From assembly GCA_963575715.1 (NCBI GenBank), contig CAUYTW010000055.1, forward strand, positions 1 through 41,664: DNA of 41,664 nt, written 5' to 3'. Shown piece by piece: positions 8,064 to 15,564 of this stretch. The stretch is from Gammaproteobacteria bacterium (GTDB lineage: Bacteria > Pseudomonadota > Gammaproteobacteria > CAIRSR01). The stretch's first letter is position 1. Every line of letters starts with the position of its first letter. The position numbers and the translations under genes were made by a program. The notes beneath the pieces were generated by a model. It had not been told where the DNA came from and searched no databases. It was given only the letters and a program-made list of their open reading frames with translations.

Positions 8064-9110
8064 ATGTCTCTGGGACCAGTAATGGTGGATATTCAAGGTA
8101 CGACGCTGACCGCTGAGGATCGAGAATTGCTGTGCCATCCCAAGGTTGGGGGAATGATTCTTTTTTCACGTAATTATCATTCACCGGAACAACTTCAGGC
8201 ACTATTAGTCGAAGTTCATGCGCTGCGTAGCCCGCGATTGTTGGTGGCTGTAGATCATGAGGGTGGACGAGTTCAACGTTTTCGGAAAGGTTTCACCTGC
8301 CTGCCGGCAGTGGCGCGTCTGGGGGAAATTTATGATTTCGATCCCAGTCGTGCTCTACACTTGGCAGAACTTTCGGGCTGGTTAATGGCAGCCGAGCTAC
8401 GGTCGGTAGGAGTCGATTTCAGTTTCGCCCCGGTATTAGACTTGGGAAGGGGAGTCAGCACGGTAATCGGTGATCGTGCCTTCCATGCCACTCCTCAAGG
8501 CGTAGCACGGCTTGCTCGGGCCTATGTCACGGGAATGCAACGGGCTGGAATGGCTGCTACGGGCAAACACTTTCCTGGCCACGGCGCAGTGGTCGCGGAT
8601 TCTCACCTGGCGCTACCAGTAGATAATCGTTCCCTAGACGAGATCGTTACCGAAGATCTTTACCCCTTTCGGACACTGATAGCCCATGGCTTGTCAGGTA
8701 TCATGCCCGCTCATGTAGTCTACTCGCGCGTGGACACTGCGCCAGCGGGTTTTTCACGTTTCTGGCTCCAGGAAATATTACGCGATCAGTTGGGTTTTCA
8801 AGGGATAATTTTTAGCGACGATTTATCCATGGCGGGTGCAGAGGGGGTAGGTGGCTATGGTGCGCGTGCCTATGCAGCCCTGGAAGCAGGATGCGACATG
8901 GTATTAGTGTGTAACTGTCGAGAGGGTGCTCTGGAAGTATTGCGTGCCCTGGAAAGTCATGATCAACCTTTTACCCATCTTTCCTTGGTGCAAATGTACG
9001 GACGAGAAGGAATATATCCAGATTTTCCAGACCGTGATAAAGCATGGCGTGATGCCGTGGCTGAACTTTCCCACGCTTTTGGCGATCTCGCTCTTTTTCC
9101 GCTAAGTTAG
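8064..9110 (+). CDS. nagZ: Beta-N-acetylhexosaminidase NagZ
   Basis: This is a GH3 enzyme that removes N-acetylglucosamine from anhydromuropeptides during peptidoglycan recycling in the cytoplasm. Family marks are GPVMVDIQG at the start, the substrate-binding [12 protein letters not shown], the mobile-loop KHFPGHG with the following DSH, and the nucleophile region [11 protein letters not shown] start at ATG 8064, which matches the family's usual first residues and has AGGAG at 8049-8053; an open frame reaches back to 8010 with a non-conserved extension. The product has 348 residues. The stop codon overlaps the rnhB start by one base. Confidence 0.93.
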   Translation: MSLGPVMVDIQGTTLTAEDRELLCHPKVGGMILFSRNYHSPEQLQALLVEVHALRSPRLLVAVDHEGGRVQRFRKGFTCLPAVARLGEIYDFDPSRALHLAELSGWLMAAELRSVGVDFSFAPVLDLGRGVSTVIGDRAFHATPQGVARLARAYVTGMQRAGMAATGKHFPGHGAVVADSHLALPVDNRSLDEIVTEDLYPFRTLIAHGLSGIMPAHVVYSRVDTAPAGFSRFWLQEILRDQLGFQGIIFSDDLSMAGAEGVGGYGARAYAALEAGCDMVLVCNCREGALEVLRALESHDQPFTHLSLVQMYGREGIYPDFPDRDKAWRDAVAELSHAFGDLALFPLS

Positions 9111-9691
9111 TGGCATCCATGGATGCTTGGGTAGCTGGAGTGGACGAAGCGGGGCGTGGCCCCTTGGCCGGGCCGGTCTATGCGGCGGCGGTAATTCTGG
9201 ATCCGACACGCCCAATTATCGGACTTGCCGATTCAAAGAAACTCTCGCCACTACGGCGTGAAGTTTTAGCCGTAACCATCCATGACTGCGCACTTGCTTA
9301 TGCAGTGGCGCATGCGGAAGTAGCAGAAATCGACCGCTTGAATATCCTCCAAGCATCCCTGCTCGCCATGGTTCGTGCGGTTGCGGGTCTGTCCATTGCT
9401 CCACAATTGGTCTTGGTGGATGGCAATCATTGTCCGAGCGGACTCACCTGTCCTTCTCGCGCTATTATCAAGGGAGATGTCATAGAGCCTGCGATCAGCG
9501 CTGCTTCAATTCTCGCCAAAGTAGCCCGAGACGCTGCGATGCTAGAGTTGGACGCAGCTTGGCCTGGCTACGGTTTTGCCCGTCATAAAGGCTATCCTAC
9601 CGCTGATCACCGCTTGGCTCTGACGCGACTCGGACCATGCCCGGAACATCGACGATCTTTTGCTCCGGTACGAAAGTTTGATAAACAGTAG
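9110..9691 (+). CDS. rnhB: Ribonuclease HII
   Basis: It cleaves the RNA strand of RNA-DNA hybrids and removes misincorporated ribonucleotides. [14 protein letters not shown] holds the first catalytic Asp-Glu pair, LVLVDGN the third acid, and [16 protein letters not shown] the last aspartate. Length (193 residues) is typical. The GTG at 9110 overlaps the nagZ stop (TAGTG); ATG 9119 is an alternative start three codons later. The stop codon TAG at 9689-9691 is made by the first bases of the inserted MITE-like element, so the original last residues may have been replaced. Confidence 0.93.
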   Translation: MASMDAWVAGVDEAGRGPLAGPVYAAAVILDPTRPIIGLADSKKLSPLRREVLAVTIHDCALAYAVAHAEVAEIDRLNILQASLLAMVRAVAGLSIAPQLVLVDGNHCPSGLTCPSRAIIKGDVIEPAISAASILAKVARDAAMLELDAAWPGYGFARHKGYPTADHRLALTRLGPCPEHRRSFAPVRKFDKQ

Positions 9692-9849
9692 GAGTTACGC
9701 AGTTGAACTTGTAATTCTATAAAGGATTGAGTTTTTCTGTCATTCTGCGCGCAGTCGCAGAACGCAGAATTTCTATAAATAAATGGATTCTGCGACTTCG
9801 CTTCGCGCAGAATGATTTAAATTTTCAATTTTCAACTGCGTAACTTCTA
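9689..9849. mobile_element. MITE-like inverted-repeat element, copy 1
   Basis: Terminal repeats of about 19 nt, TAGGAGTTACGCAGTTGAA on the left and TTCAACTGCGTAACTTCTA on the right, enclose 120 nt without a gene. The inside carries its own palindromes built from TCATTCTGCG and CGCAGAATGA. Ends begin and finish in TA. Further full copies lie at 20904, 36024, 36954 and 39610. The size, shared ends and lack of a gene fit a non-autonomous element moved by a transposase encoded elsewhere. Confidence 0.7.
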
Positions 9850-9854
9850 GATCT

Positions 9855-10448
9855 ATGAAATTATCTGATGTAGATATTATCGAACGTTTGGGGCGCGATA
9901 TCGTCATCGATCCTCCACCCACTTCTGAATGCTTCGGGTCGTTTTCCATCGATCTGCGATTGAGCAATACTTTTCGGATATTTGAACACAGTCGTTTTCC
10001 TTATCTGGATTTAGGAAAAACAACAAGCGCTCATGCTATGTCCGAACAGGTGATGCGTGAATTATTAGTTCCCGAAGACGGAGCGTTTTATTTGCACCCT
10101 GGCGAACTAGCATTGGGAATGACTTTAGAGCGGGTAACCCTGCCCAACAATCTCGCAGGTTGGCTGGATGGCCGCAGTAGTCTTGCCCGGGTAGGATTGA
10201 TGGTTCATCTCACTGCGCATACGATTGATCCAGGTTGGGATGGATGTATTACCCTGGAATTTTTCAACAGCGGTCGACTTCCGTTGGCCTTGTATCCACG
10301 CATGCGCATTTGCGCCATCAGTTTCGAGCCACTTACAACGCCTACCAGTCGCCCCTACTATAGTAAGCGGGGTGCTAAATATATCGGTCAAGATAACCCT
10401 TTACCAAGTCGCATCTCCAAGGACGGTGTTGACTCCATAGAAAAATAA
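9855..10448 (+). CDS. dcd: dCTP deaminase
   Basis: It deaminates dCTP to dUTP for thymidylate synthesis. The 197-residue protein follows the family along its whole length: MKLSDVDIIERL, GSFSIDLRLSNTFRIF, FYLHPGELALGMTLE, the nucleotide-binding LDGRSSLARVGLMVH, HTIDPGWDG and the C-terminal KYIGQDNPLPSRI. Catalysis uses the Glu in ITLEFFN. The start codon lies 5 nt after the MITE-like element, so its original upstream region may have been displaced. Confidence 0.94.
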   Translation: MKLSDVDIIERLGRDIVIDPPPTSECFGSFSIDLRLSNTFRIFEHSRFPYLDLGKTTSAHAMSEQVMRELLVPEDGAFYLHPGELALGMTLERVTLPNNLAGWLDGRSSLARVGLMVHLTAHTIDPGWDGCITLEFFNSGRLPLALYPRMRICAISFEPLTTPTSRPYYSKRGAKYIGQDNPLPSRISKDGVDSIEK

Positions 10449-10604
10449 ATAAAATTTATCAATAGGTTAGTTCATATTCATGGAGCTGTCCTTAAAGTTG
10501 CGTTACTATATTAAGGATATTCGTTTATCCAAATCTTCTCGATTGTCTTGCTAATGAGCAAAAAAACAATTCGATTAAAAATCAGTTACTTCATGGAGAA
10601 TAAC

Positions 10605-11423
10605 ATGTTGCGTTATTGTGCTGTATTAATTTTGTCAAGTTTGCTGTTTAACGTGGGAACTCCGGCGTTAGCGGCTGGTTCAGCGAAGAAACCAGTTTTT
10701 TCAAATAATACTGTCGAAAAAAATTTCGCCGCCAAGGTTAATGATGCGATCATTTCAAAGAGGGATGTGGACCAAGTATTTAAGGGCAATCCAAATTTAA
10801 CCGATAATAAACAGAACCGTCGTGCGATCACAGATGAGTTAGTGGCGCGTGAACTTATCATTCAAGCCGCGAAGGAAAAAAATTTGGATAAAAATTCCGA
10901 AGTGCGGGACGCCATCGTCGCGAGTACCCATCAAATATTATTTGCCGCCGGTGCGGATGATTACCTAAAAGAAAATCCCATCAGGGATTCAGCAGCGCGC
11001 GAGCAATACGAAAATTGGGTAAAGAATTATCCAAAAGAAGAGTTCAAGGTTCGTCGTATTCTTTTAAAAACCCAAGAAGAAGCAGAACGGATTGCTTCTC
11101 GCATCAAAGAAGGAAAACCATTTGCTGAATTAGCGTCGCAGTCCTTAGACACTGAAAGTGCAAAAAATGGAGGTGATATCGGCTGGATTGCCCCGATGTC
11201 GCCCGAAACTGCACAACAATTGTCCAATCTCAATGTGGGCAAGGTTTCCGATCCAATTGAAGCAACCAATGGCTGGGAGGTTGTGGAAGTAATGGACAAG
11301 CGTCCTGCCCATCCTCCAGAGTATAGCCAAATTAAGGATCGTATCCTAAACGCTATGAAACAAGAACTTCTCCGACGTTATGTTCAAGAACTGCGCACCA
11401 AAGCCAATATCATCATTCCTTAG
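10605..11423 (+). CDS. Periplasmic parvulin-type peptidyl-prolyl isomerase
   Basis: A signal peptide (MLRYCAVLILSSLLFNVG to ALAAG) is followed by a SurA/PpiC-like N-terminal helical part (~35-130) and a PPIC parvulin domain (~150-245): FKVRRILLKTQEEAERI, GKPFAELASQSLD, NGGDIGWIAPM, GWEVVEVMDKR. It should help fold envelope proteins. I start at ATG 10605, preceded at 6 nt by GGAG; the open frame continues upstream to 10548 but would bury the signal peptide. An FKBP-type isomerase follows 44 nt downstream, so two unrelated proline isomerases probably form one transcript. Confidence 0.9.
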   Translation: MLRYCAVLILSSLLFNVGTPALAAGSAKKPVFSNNTVEKNFAAKVNDAIISKRDVDQVFKGNPNLTDNKQNRRAITDELVARELIIQAAKEKNLDKNSEVRDAIVASTHQILFAAGADDYLKENPIRDSAAREQYENWVKNYPKEEFKVRRILLKTQEEAERIASRIKEGKPFAELASQSLDTESAKNGGDIGWIAPMSPETAQQLSNLNVGKVSDPIEATNGWEVVEVMDKRPAHPPEYSQIKDRILNAMKQELLRRYVQELRTKANIIIP

Positions 11424-11467
11424 ATTTCTTTAAATATCATTACATCTCGCACTTTAGGAATGAATTG

Positions 11468-11920
11468 ATGAACAGATCTATTCTTATTCCGCTGGCATTT
11501 TTGTTAGCTTTTACAATTTATTCAATCGCCACGCGACCTGACCAGGCCACGCCAAAAATAGAGGCAAGTAATGTGACTGAATTAGTCAAGACAGATATAA
11601 AACCTGGAGAAGGTGACTTAGCAATATCAGGCAAGAATGTAACCGTGCATTACACCGGGTGGTTATATGATATGAACGCTTCCAATCACTATGGTTACAA
11701 ATTTGATAGTTCGCGTGATCGCAATCAACCGTTTTCTTTTCGGCTGGGTGCCGGCAAGGTTATCATGGGTTGGGATCAAGGACTGGTGGGCATGAAAGTT
11801 GGCGGACAACGCGAGTTGATTATTCCTTCGGATCTCGGCTACGGTGCGCGCGGGGCGGGGCGGGCTATCCCGCCGAATACCGCATTAGTATTTGAGATTG
11901 AACTATTGAAAGTTGATTAA
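11468..11920 (+). CDS. FKBP-type peptidyl-prolyl isomerase, membrane-anchored or exported
   Basis: The protein has 150 residues. A hydrophobic N-terminus (ILIPLAFLLAFTIYSIA) acts as signal or anchor. The FKBP domain (~40-150) shows VTVHYTGWLYD, KFDSSRDRNQPFSFRLG, VIMGWDQGLVGMKVGG and LGYGARGAGRAIPPNTALVFEIELL, all conserved. I use ATG 11468 with AGGA at 11456-11459; a TTG directly before is also in frame. The stop codon lies inside a 14-nt perfect palindrome (11912-11925). Confidence 0.92.
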   Translation: MNRSILIPLAFLLAFTIYSIATRPDQATPKIEASNVTELVKTDIKPGEGDLAISGKNVTVHYTGWLYDMNASNHYGYKFDSSRDRNQPFSFRLGAGKVIMGWDQGLVGMKVGGQRELIIPSDLGYGARGAGRAIPPNTALVFEIELLKVD

Positions 11921-11933
11921 TCAACTACCTCGG

Positions 11934-11987
11934 CCTGAAGACTGGAATTTGTTCTTCCAGGTTTCAGGCCATCCACTCCCTGTGGAT
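11934..11987. other. Two tandem hairpins after the FKBP gene
   Basis: CCTGAA (11934-11939) pairs with TTCAGG (11963-11968) and CTGGAA (11942-11947) with TTCCAG (11955-11960), giving one 12-bp stem with a symmetric 2x2 internal loop. ATCCAC (11971-11976) pairs with GTGGAT (11982-11987). No T-tract follows, so this is not a classic terminator, though it sits between converging genes. It may be a structured RNA or part of a decayed IS end that continues to 12093. Confidence 0.4.
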
Positions 11988-12058
11988 ACGCAGATGGATA
12001 CCGGAACGACAAACAATAGGCAGATTGGCAACGGCCCTGTTCAGACGGATGGCGTGTA

Positions 12059-12093
12059 CTCACCCGCCTAAAGGCAGGAGGTTTCCGCGTCGA
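12059..12093 (-). repeat. Solo IS200/IS605-like end hairpin (E2) at the end of trpC
   Basis: On the minus strand this reads GACGCGGAAACC, then CTCCTGCCTTTAGGCGGGTG, the typical GAAACC plus CTTTAGG-hairpin design of IS200/IS605 right ends. It supplies the trpC stop codon (TAG within CTTTAGG) and the last eight or so residues of TrpC. No transposase gene is adjacent. Confidence 0.5.
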
Positions 12094-12907
12094 ACATGTT
12101 GGATGAACCAAATAACGCAGTTAAGCCTTTGCCCGGATCAGGCACGCGCATGAAAGCCTCTCCCACCAGAAAGGCATTTACTCCCCACGTCCGCATTAAG
12201 GTTACGTCGGCAGGAGTAAGAATGCCGCTTTCAGTAACCACCATGGTACCTGATGGTATTTGCGATAGAAGATCTATCGTGGTTCGTAGGTTTACCTGGA
12301 AAGTACGCAGGTCACGGTTGTTGATCCCAATTATCGGCGTTTCTAGGTCTAACGCCAAAGCACGGGTTAGCTCCTCAGTGTCGTGGACTTCCACCAGCAC
12401 CGCCATTCCCAGCTCTTCGGCCAAATATGCCAATTCCCGTAACAGCGGATCGCCCAAGGCGGCGACGATGAGTAGGATACAGTCGGCACCTAGACAACGC
12501 GCTTCGTAGACCTGATAGGGATCGAGAATGAACTCTTTACGCAAGATCGGTAATGAACAAGCGGCGCGAGCTTCGCGCAAATGTTCATCACTACCCTGAA
12601 AAAAATCGTGATCCGTCAATACCGATAGGCATGCAGCTCCAGCTCGTTCATATGAAGCGGCAAGCGCGGCGGGTTGAAAATCCTTTCGAAATAGTCCTTT
12701 ACTGGGAGACGCGCGTTTAATCTCGGCGATCACCGCTGAACGTCCACTAGCAACGCGCCCGCGCAAGGCCGCCGCGAAATCACGCAACACAGGCGCGGCG
12801 GTTATCTGCTCTCCAAGAAGACGTAGCGGCAGCTTCGCTTCCCGCTCCATTACTTCCTCGACTTTGCGTGCGAGAATTTTTTTAAGAATGTCTGGAATAT
12901 CGCTCAT
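12068..12907 (-). CDS. trpC: Indole-3-glycerol phosphate synthase
   Basis: It closes the indole ring in tryptophan synthesis. The 279-residue protein shows the family's TIM-barrel marks: [71 protein letters not shown] and VTESGI. Its start overlaps the trpD stop by 4 nt (ATGA). The family normally ends near LTALFG; here a tail [12 protein letters not shown] follows, encoded by the inserted hairpin E2. The tail is unlikely to harm the barrel but shows a real insertion at the gene's end. Confidence 0.95.
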   Translation of the reverse strand: MSDIPDILKKILARKVEEVMEREAKLPLRLLGEQITAAPVLRDFAAALRGRVASGRSAVIAEIKRASPSKGLFRKDFQPAALAASYERAGAACLSVLTDHDFFQGSDEHLREARAACSLPILRKEFILDPYQVYEARCLGADCILLIVAALGDPLLRELAYLAEELGMAVLVEVHDTEELTRALALDLETPIIGINNRDLRTFQVNLRTTIDLLSQIPSGTMVVTESGILTPADVTLMRTWGVNAFLVGEAFMRVPDPGKGLTALFGSSNMFDAETSCL

Positions 12908-13926
12908 GGATCAAAACCGCGACTCATGCGCGTTAGGTTATCGAAACATTCCTGGGCGGTGCCGTTGGCGATGACCTGGCGTGCCCGCGCCACGCCATTT
13001 TCCAGCGTGGGGACCAAATCAGCCGCGTAAATTGCCGCGCCGGCATTAAGGGTAACCACGTCCAATGCCGGGCCTGGAACGTTGGACAAGGCTTGTTGAA
13101 GCAACCTAAGACTTTCTTCCACGCTACCGACCACGATAGTTGCCAAATCCGTGCGGGTTATTCCGAAGCGTTCAGGGGTCACGGTGTATCGGGTCACTCG
13201 ACCATGATGCAATTCAGCTACTTGCGTTGCGGAACCCATGCTGATTTCATCCAGGCCATCCTCGGCATGAATCACCAGTACATGACTGCTTCCCAATCGA
13301 TGTGAAACCTCGGCGAGGGGAATGAGCCATTCATTGGAAAACACGCCAAGCAGTTGATGAGGCGCTCGCGCCGGATTGGTAAGGGGGCCAAGGAGATTGA
13401 ACAAGGTACGGATTCCCATCTCCCGACGTGGCCCCACCGCGTGGCGCGTGGCACCATGATGGCGGGGCGCGAACAGGAAGCCGACTCCTACTTGTTCGAT
13501 ACAAATGGCGACTTGCTCGGGTGTTAATTCCAGATTAATTCCAGCGGCTTCTAGGACATCGGCGCTCCCGGAACGGCTGGAAACCGAGCGGTTGCCATGC
13601 TTGGCCACTTTCGCGCCAGCGGCGGCGGCCACGAACGCAGCGGCGGTGGAAATATTGAAGGTCCGCAAGCCATCGCCGCCAGTGCCACAGGTATCGAGCA
13701 CGGGATTACCCGCTACTTGAACCGGAATGGCAAAGGAACGCATGACGGTCGCCGCCGCTGTAATTTCCTCAATGGTTTCACCCTTCATGCGTAGTCCCAC
13801 CAGAAATCCGCCGATTTGGGCCGGCGTGGCTTCACCAGCCATGATTAGGGTCATTACCTCTTGCATTTCAGCGTCCGAGAGGTCATGGCGATCAATTACC
13901 TTTCGGAGAGCGCCAGGCATGTCCAT
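12904..13926 (-). CDS. trpD: Anthranilate phosphoribosyltransferase
   Basis: It joins anthranilate to phosphoribosyl pyrophosphate. The 340-residue protein has [13 protein letters not shown], the PRPP-binding [49 protein letters not shown] and [14 protein letters not shown]. It overlaps trpC by 4 nt. A GGAG ribosome binding site lies about 9 nt upstream of the ATG. The region just upstream is repeat copy B, which separates trpD from the broken membrane-protein gene. Confidence 0.95.
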   Translation of the reverse strand: MDMPGALRKVIDRHDLSDAEMQEVMTLIMAGEATPAQIGGFLVGLRMKGETIEEITAAATVMRSFAIPVQVAGNPVLDTCGTGGDGLRTFNISTAAAFVAAAAGAKVAKHGNRSVSSRSGSADVLEAAGINLELTPEQVAICIEQVGVGFLFAPRHHGATRHAVGPRREMGIRTLFNLLGPLTNPARAPHQLLGVFSNEWLIPLAEVSHRLGSSHVLVIHAEDGLDEISMGSATQVAELHHGRVTRYTVTPERFGITRTDLATIVVGSVEESLRLLQQALSNVPGPALDVVTLNAGAAIYAADLVPTLENGVARARQVIANGTAQECFDNLTRMSRGFDP

Positions 13927-13947
13927 CGTGTTTTACTCCACTCTCTA

Positions 13948-14011
13948 ATTTTTGGAAGAACTCTCGAAAATAGAAAGTTTAAGTTATCCGACCCGCTGAT
14001 TTTTAGCCTCG
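13948..14011 (-). repeat. Interspersed repeat in the trp cluster, copy B
   Basis: On the minus strand, GAGGCTAAAAATCAGCGGG, TCGGATAACTTAAAC and CTATTTTCGAGAG match copy A at 14418-14478 nearly base for base. It lies between the broken membrane-protein gene and trpD and supplies the TAA stop of the former. The two copies are direct repeats flanking that gene. Confidence 0.65.
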
Positions 14012-14416
14012 GCGGGAAAGTTTACCAAGCTGTTTCCAAAAAATTCCGGTATATGGATATGGCTCCCAAAAAATTTGCCAGAGAATCAATCCAATTTTCA
14101 ATGATTCACAAACCGGAAGCACCCACCACCAGAACCTTTCCAGATCGAAAAAACCCACCAATGCCAGCGGCACGAAAATCATGTATCAAATTTTTTCAAA
14201 CCAACTTCGGATCTGGAATACATTGCAAAAAAGAAAAAAGGTTCCGCCGACATAAACCGGAATAAGGTACAGTCCTAGGTATGGAAACCAAAGCCAGATC
14301 CACCATGATAATAACGCCAATCCAGAAAGAAATAGGAGGTCGGTTAAACTTACCCGGAAACCAGGTTGATCACTGGCCTGAAAGAGTGCTTTCCACGTTA
14401 TGGTTGTAGTATCCAT
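14003..14416 (-). pseudogene. Small multi-span membrane protein interrupted by one in-frame TGA
   Basis: From ATG 14416 the frame gives 76 residues with hydrophobic segments (LTDLLFLSGLALLSWWIWLW, LGLYLIPVYVGGTFFLFCNV) and ends at TGA 14186-14188. The same frame stays open for another 60 codons: YMIFVPLALVGFFDL, FWWWVLPVCESLKIGLILW and YPYTGIFWKQLG, also strongly hydrophobic, to a TAA at 14003-14005. The two halves read as one roughly 137-residue protein of a type I recall downstream of biosynthetic genes in gammaproteobacteria (FFLFCNVF... CE.LK pattern); its function is unknown to me. TGA may stand for a former TGG. Copies A and B of a repeat flank it. Confidence 0.6.
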
Positions 14417-15050
14417 GATTTTTTGGCAAATCTCGAAAATAGCGGTTTAATCTATCCGACCGTTGATTTTTGGCCTCGACGAGGAAGTTACGCAGCAGGT
14501 CATGACCATGCTGGGTGAGAATGGATTCGGGATGAAATTGCACGCCTTCCACTAAATATTCTCGATGACGCACGCCCATGATTTCGTCCTGGTTCCCGTT
14601 CGCGTCCACCGTCCAGGCCGTGACCTCCAGACACTCTGGGATAGTTGGCCACTCGATGACTAAGGAATGATAACGAGTAGCCTCAAAGGGATTCGGTAAT
14701 CCCCGAAAAACTCCTAAGCCTTTATGATGAATTTTGGAGGTCTTACCGTGCATAATCTCCTTAGCATGAATAACACGCCCACCAAAGGATTGACCAATGG
14801 CTTGATGACCTAGGCATACCCCCAAGAGAGGAATGCGCCCGGCGAAGGCACGAATAGTATCCAGGGATACACCAGCCTCGTTTGGGGTACAAGGTCCTGG
14901 CGAGATGACAAGATATTCCGGTGCTATTGTCTCGATATCTGCCAGCGTGATTTGATCATTACGAAAAACTTGGATTTCTTCTCCAAGCTCTCCAAGGTAT
15001 TGCACCAAATTATAGGTAAAGGAATCATAATTATCGATCATCAGCGGCAT
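14370..15050 (-). CDS. trpG: Anthranilate synthase glutamine amidotransferase subunit
   Basis: It supplies ammonia to anthranilate synthase. Class I amidotransferase marks are [31 protein letters not shown], the nucleophile Cys in [15 protein letters not shown] and the catalytic His-Glu in FHPESILT. The family normally ends close to LLRNFLV. Here 36 further residues follow ([20 protein letters not shown] and on), encoded by repeat copy A and by sequence overlapping the next small gene by 47 nt. The large subunit gene trpE is not in the window. AAGGA lies 12 nt upstream of the ATG. Confidence 0.93.
   Translation of the reverse strand: MPLMIDNYDSFTYNLVQYLGELGEEIQVFRNDQITLADIETIAPEYLVISPGPCTPNEAGVSLDTIRAFAGRIPLLGVCLGHQAIGQSFGGRVIHAKEIMHGKTSKIHHKGLGVFRGLPNPFEATRYHSLVIEWPTIPECLEVTAWTVDANGNQDEIMGVRHREYLVEGVQFHPESILTQHGHDLLRNFLVEAKNQRSDRLNRYFRDLPKNHGYYNHNVESTLSGQ
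14418..14478 (-). repeat. Interspersed repeat in the trp cluster, copy A
   Basis: On the minus strand, GAGGCCAAAAATCAACGG, TCGGATAGATTAAAC and CTATTTTCGAGAT match copy B at 13948-14011. It is read in frame as the C-terminal tail of TrpG and ends 1 nt before the ATG of the small membrane protein. The repeat probably inserted at the 3' end of trpG. Confidence 0.65.
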
Positions 15051-15564
15051 ATTATGGCTATCCTTTTTTTTCTGTATCGATTACGTTCAAGATGATCAGG
15101 TTTAATACTCTAGTGCCGATGATCTAGAACCAAATGTACGTAAGTTATTATCAATTGTTATCCAAGTTTCATAGATCTTCGGCGTAGAAAACATTCGATC
15201 TCGTAAGGTCGAAGAGAGGCAACGTTGCCAATAACAGCGAAAAGTCACGAATCTTCGCATAAAAATAGATTCCTTTCCTATCCCAACGCTGAAGAGTATT
15301 AGTGGATTTGGCAATTAGTTTTGCACATTTATATGATATATGTATTCATAATATATATGATTATATATATTCGAATATATTACAAGTTACTGAGTAGCAG
15401 ATCCACACACGGCGTCATACCCGCCTAGCAAAAGACGGCAAGATTTAGGTGTCAAAATACTCTATATAACGTGAACTCGACGTAAGTTATATGATAAACT
15501 ATTGTATCATTTAATTTATAATTCCATGAGACCTCACCATGAACACATTTTTAGAGGATTCCCT
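15051..15564. promoter_or_regulatory. Divergent intergenic region between trpG and the macroglobulin gene
   Basis: No convincing gene is seen in these 514 nt. A minus-strand open frame at 15102-15314 has no recognisable features; fragments in other frames there (FSLLLATLPLFDLTRSNVFY) faintly recall a PIN-type toxin, too weakly to call. 15330-15385 is extremely AT-rich with alternating AT runs, a likely promoter zone for one or both genes. ATGATA (15491-15496) and TATCAT (15505-15510) form a 6-bp dyad 55 nt before the macroglobulin start and could be an operator. Confidence 0.35.
15411..15454 (-). repeat. Degenerate IS200/IS605-like end (E6)
   Basis: On the minus strand AAATCTTGCCGTC-TTTTG-CTAGGCGGGTATGAC has the layout of the other solo ends (AAATC then an imperfect GC-rich hairpin), with mismatches in the stem. 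It is the weakest of the six and may be coincidental. Confidence 0.25.

Noticed and set aside
11917-12111. 64-residue minus-strand open frame between the FKBP gene and trpC
   Set aside because: Composition (many Ser, Arg, Pro) is not protein-like, it overlaps the trpC end, and the DNA is better explained by hairpins.
14186-14188. TGA as selenocysteine or as Trp in a changed genetic code
   Set aside because: No selenocysteine element is evident and the residue is in a membrane protein without such relatives. TGA ends normal genes here (receiver gene, trpD), so the code is standard.
13861-14265. 134-residue plus-strand open frame opposite the trp cluster
   Set aside because: The opposite strand encodes a clear membrane protein (broken by TGA) in the same stretch; this frame has no recognisable features.
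15102-15314. 70-residue minus-strand frame upstream of trpG
   Set aside because: No recognisable family and mixed hints in several frames; possibly a decayed gene (PIN-like scrap) but not enough to annotate.
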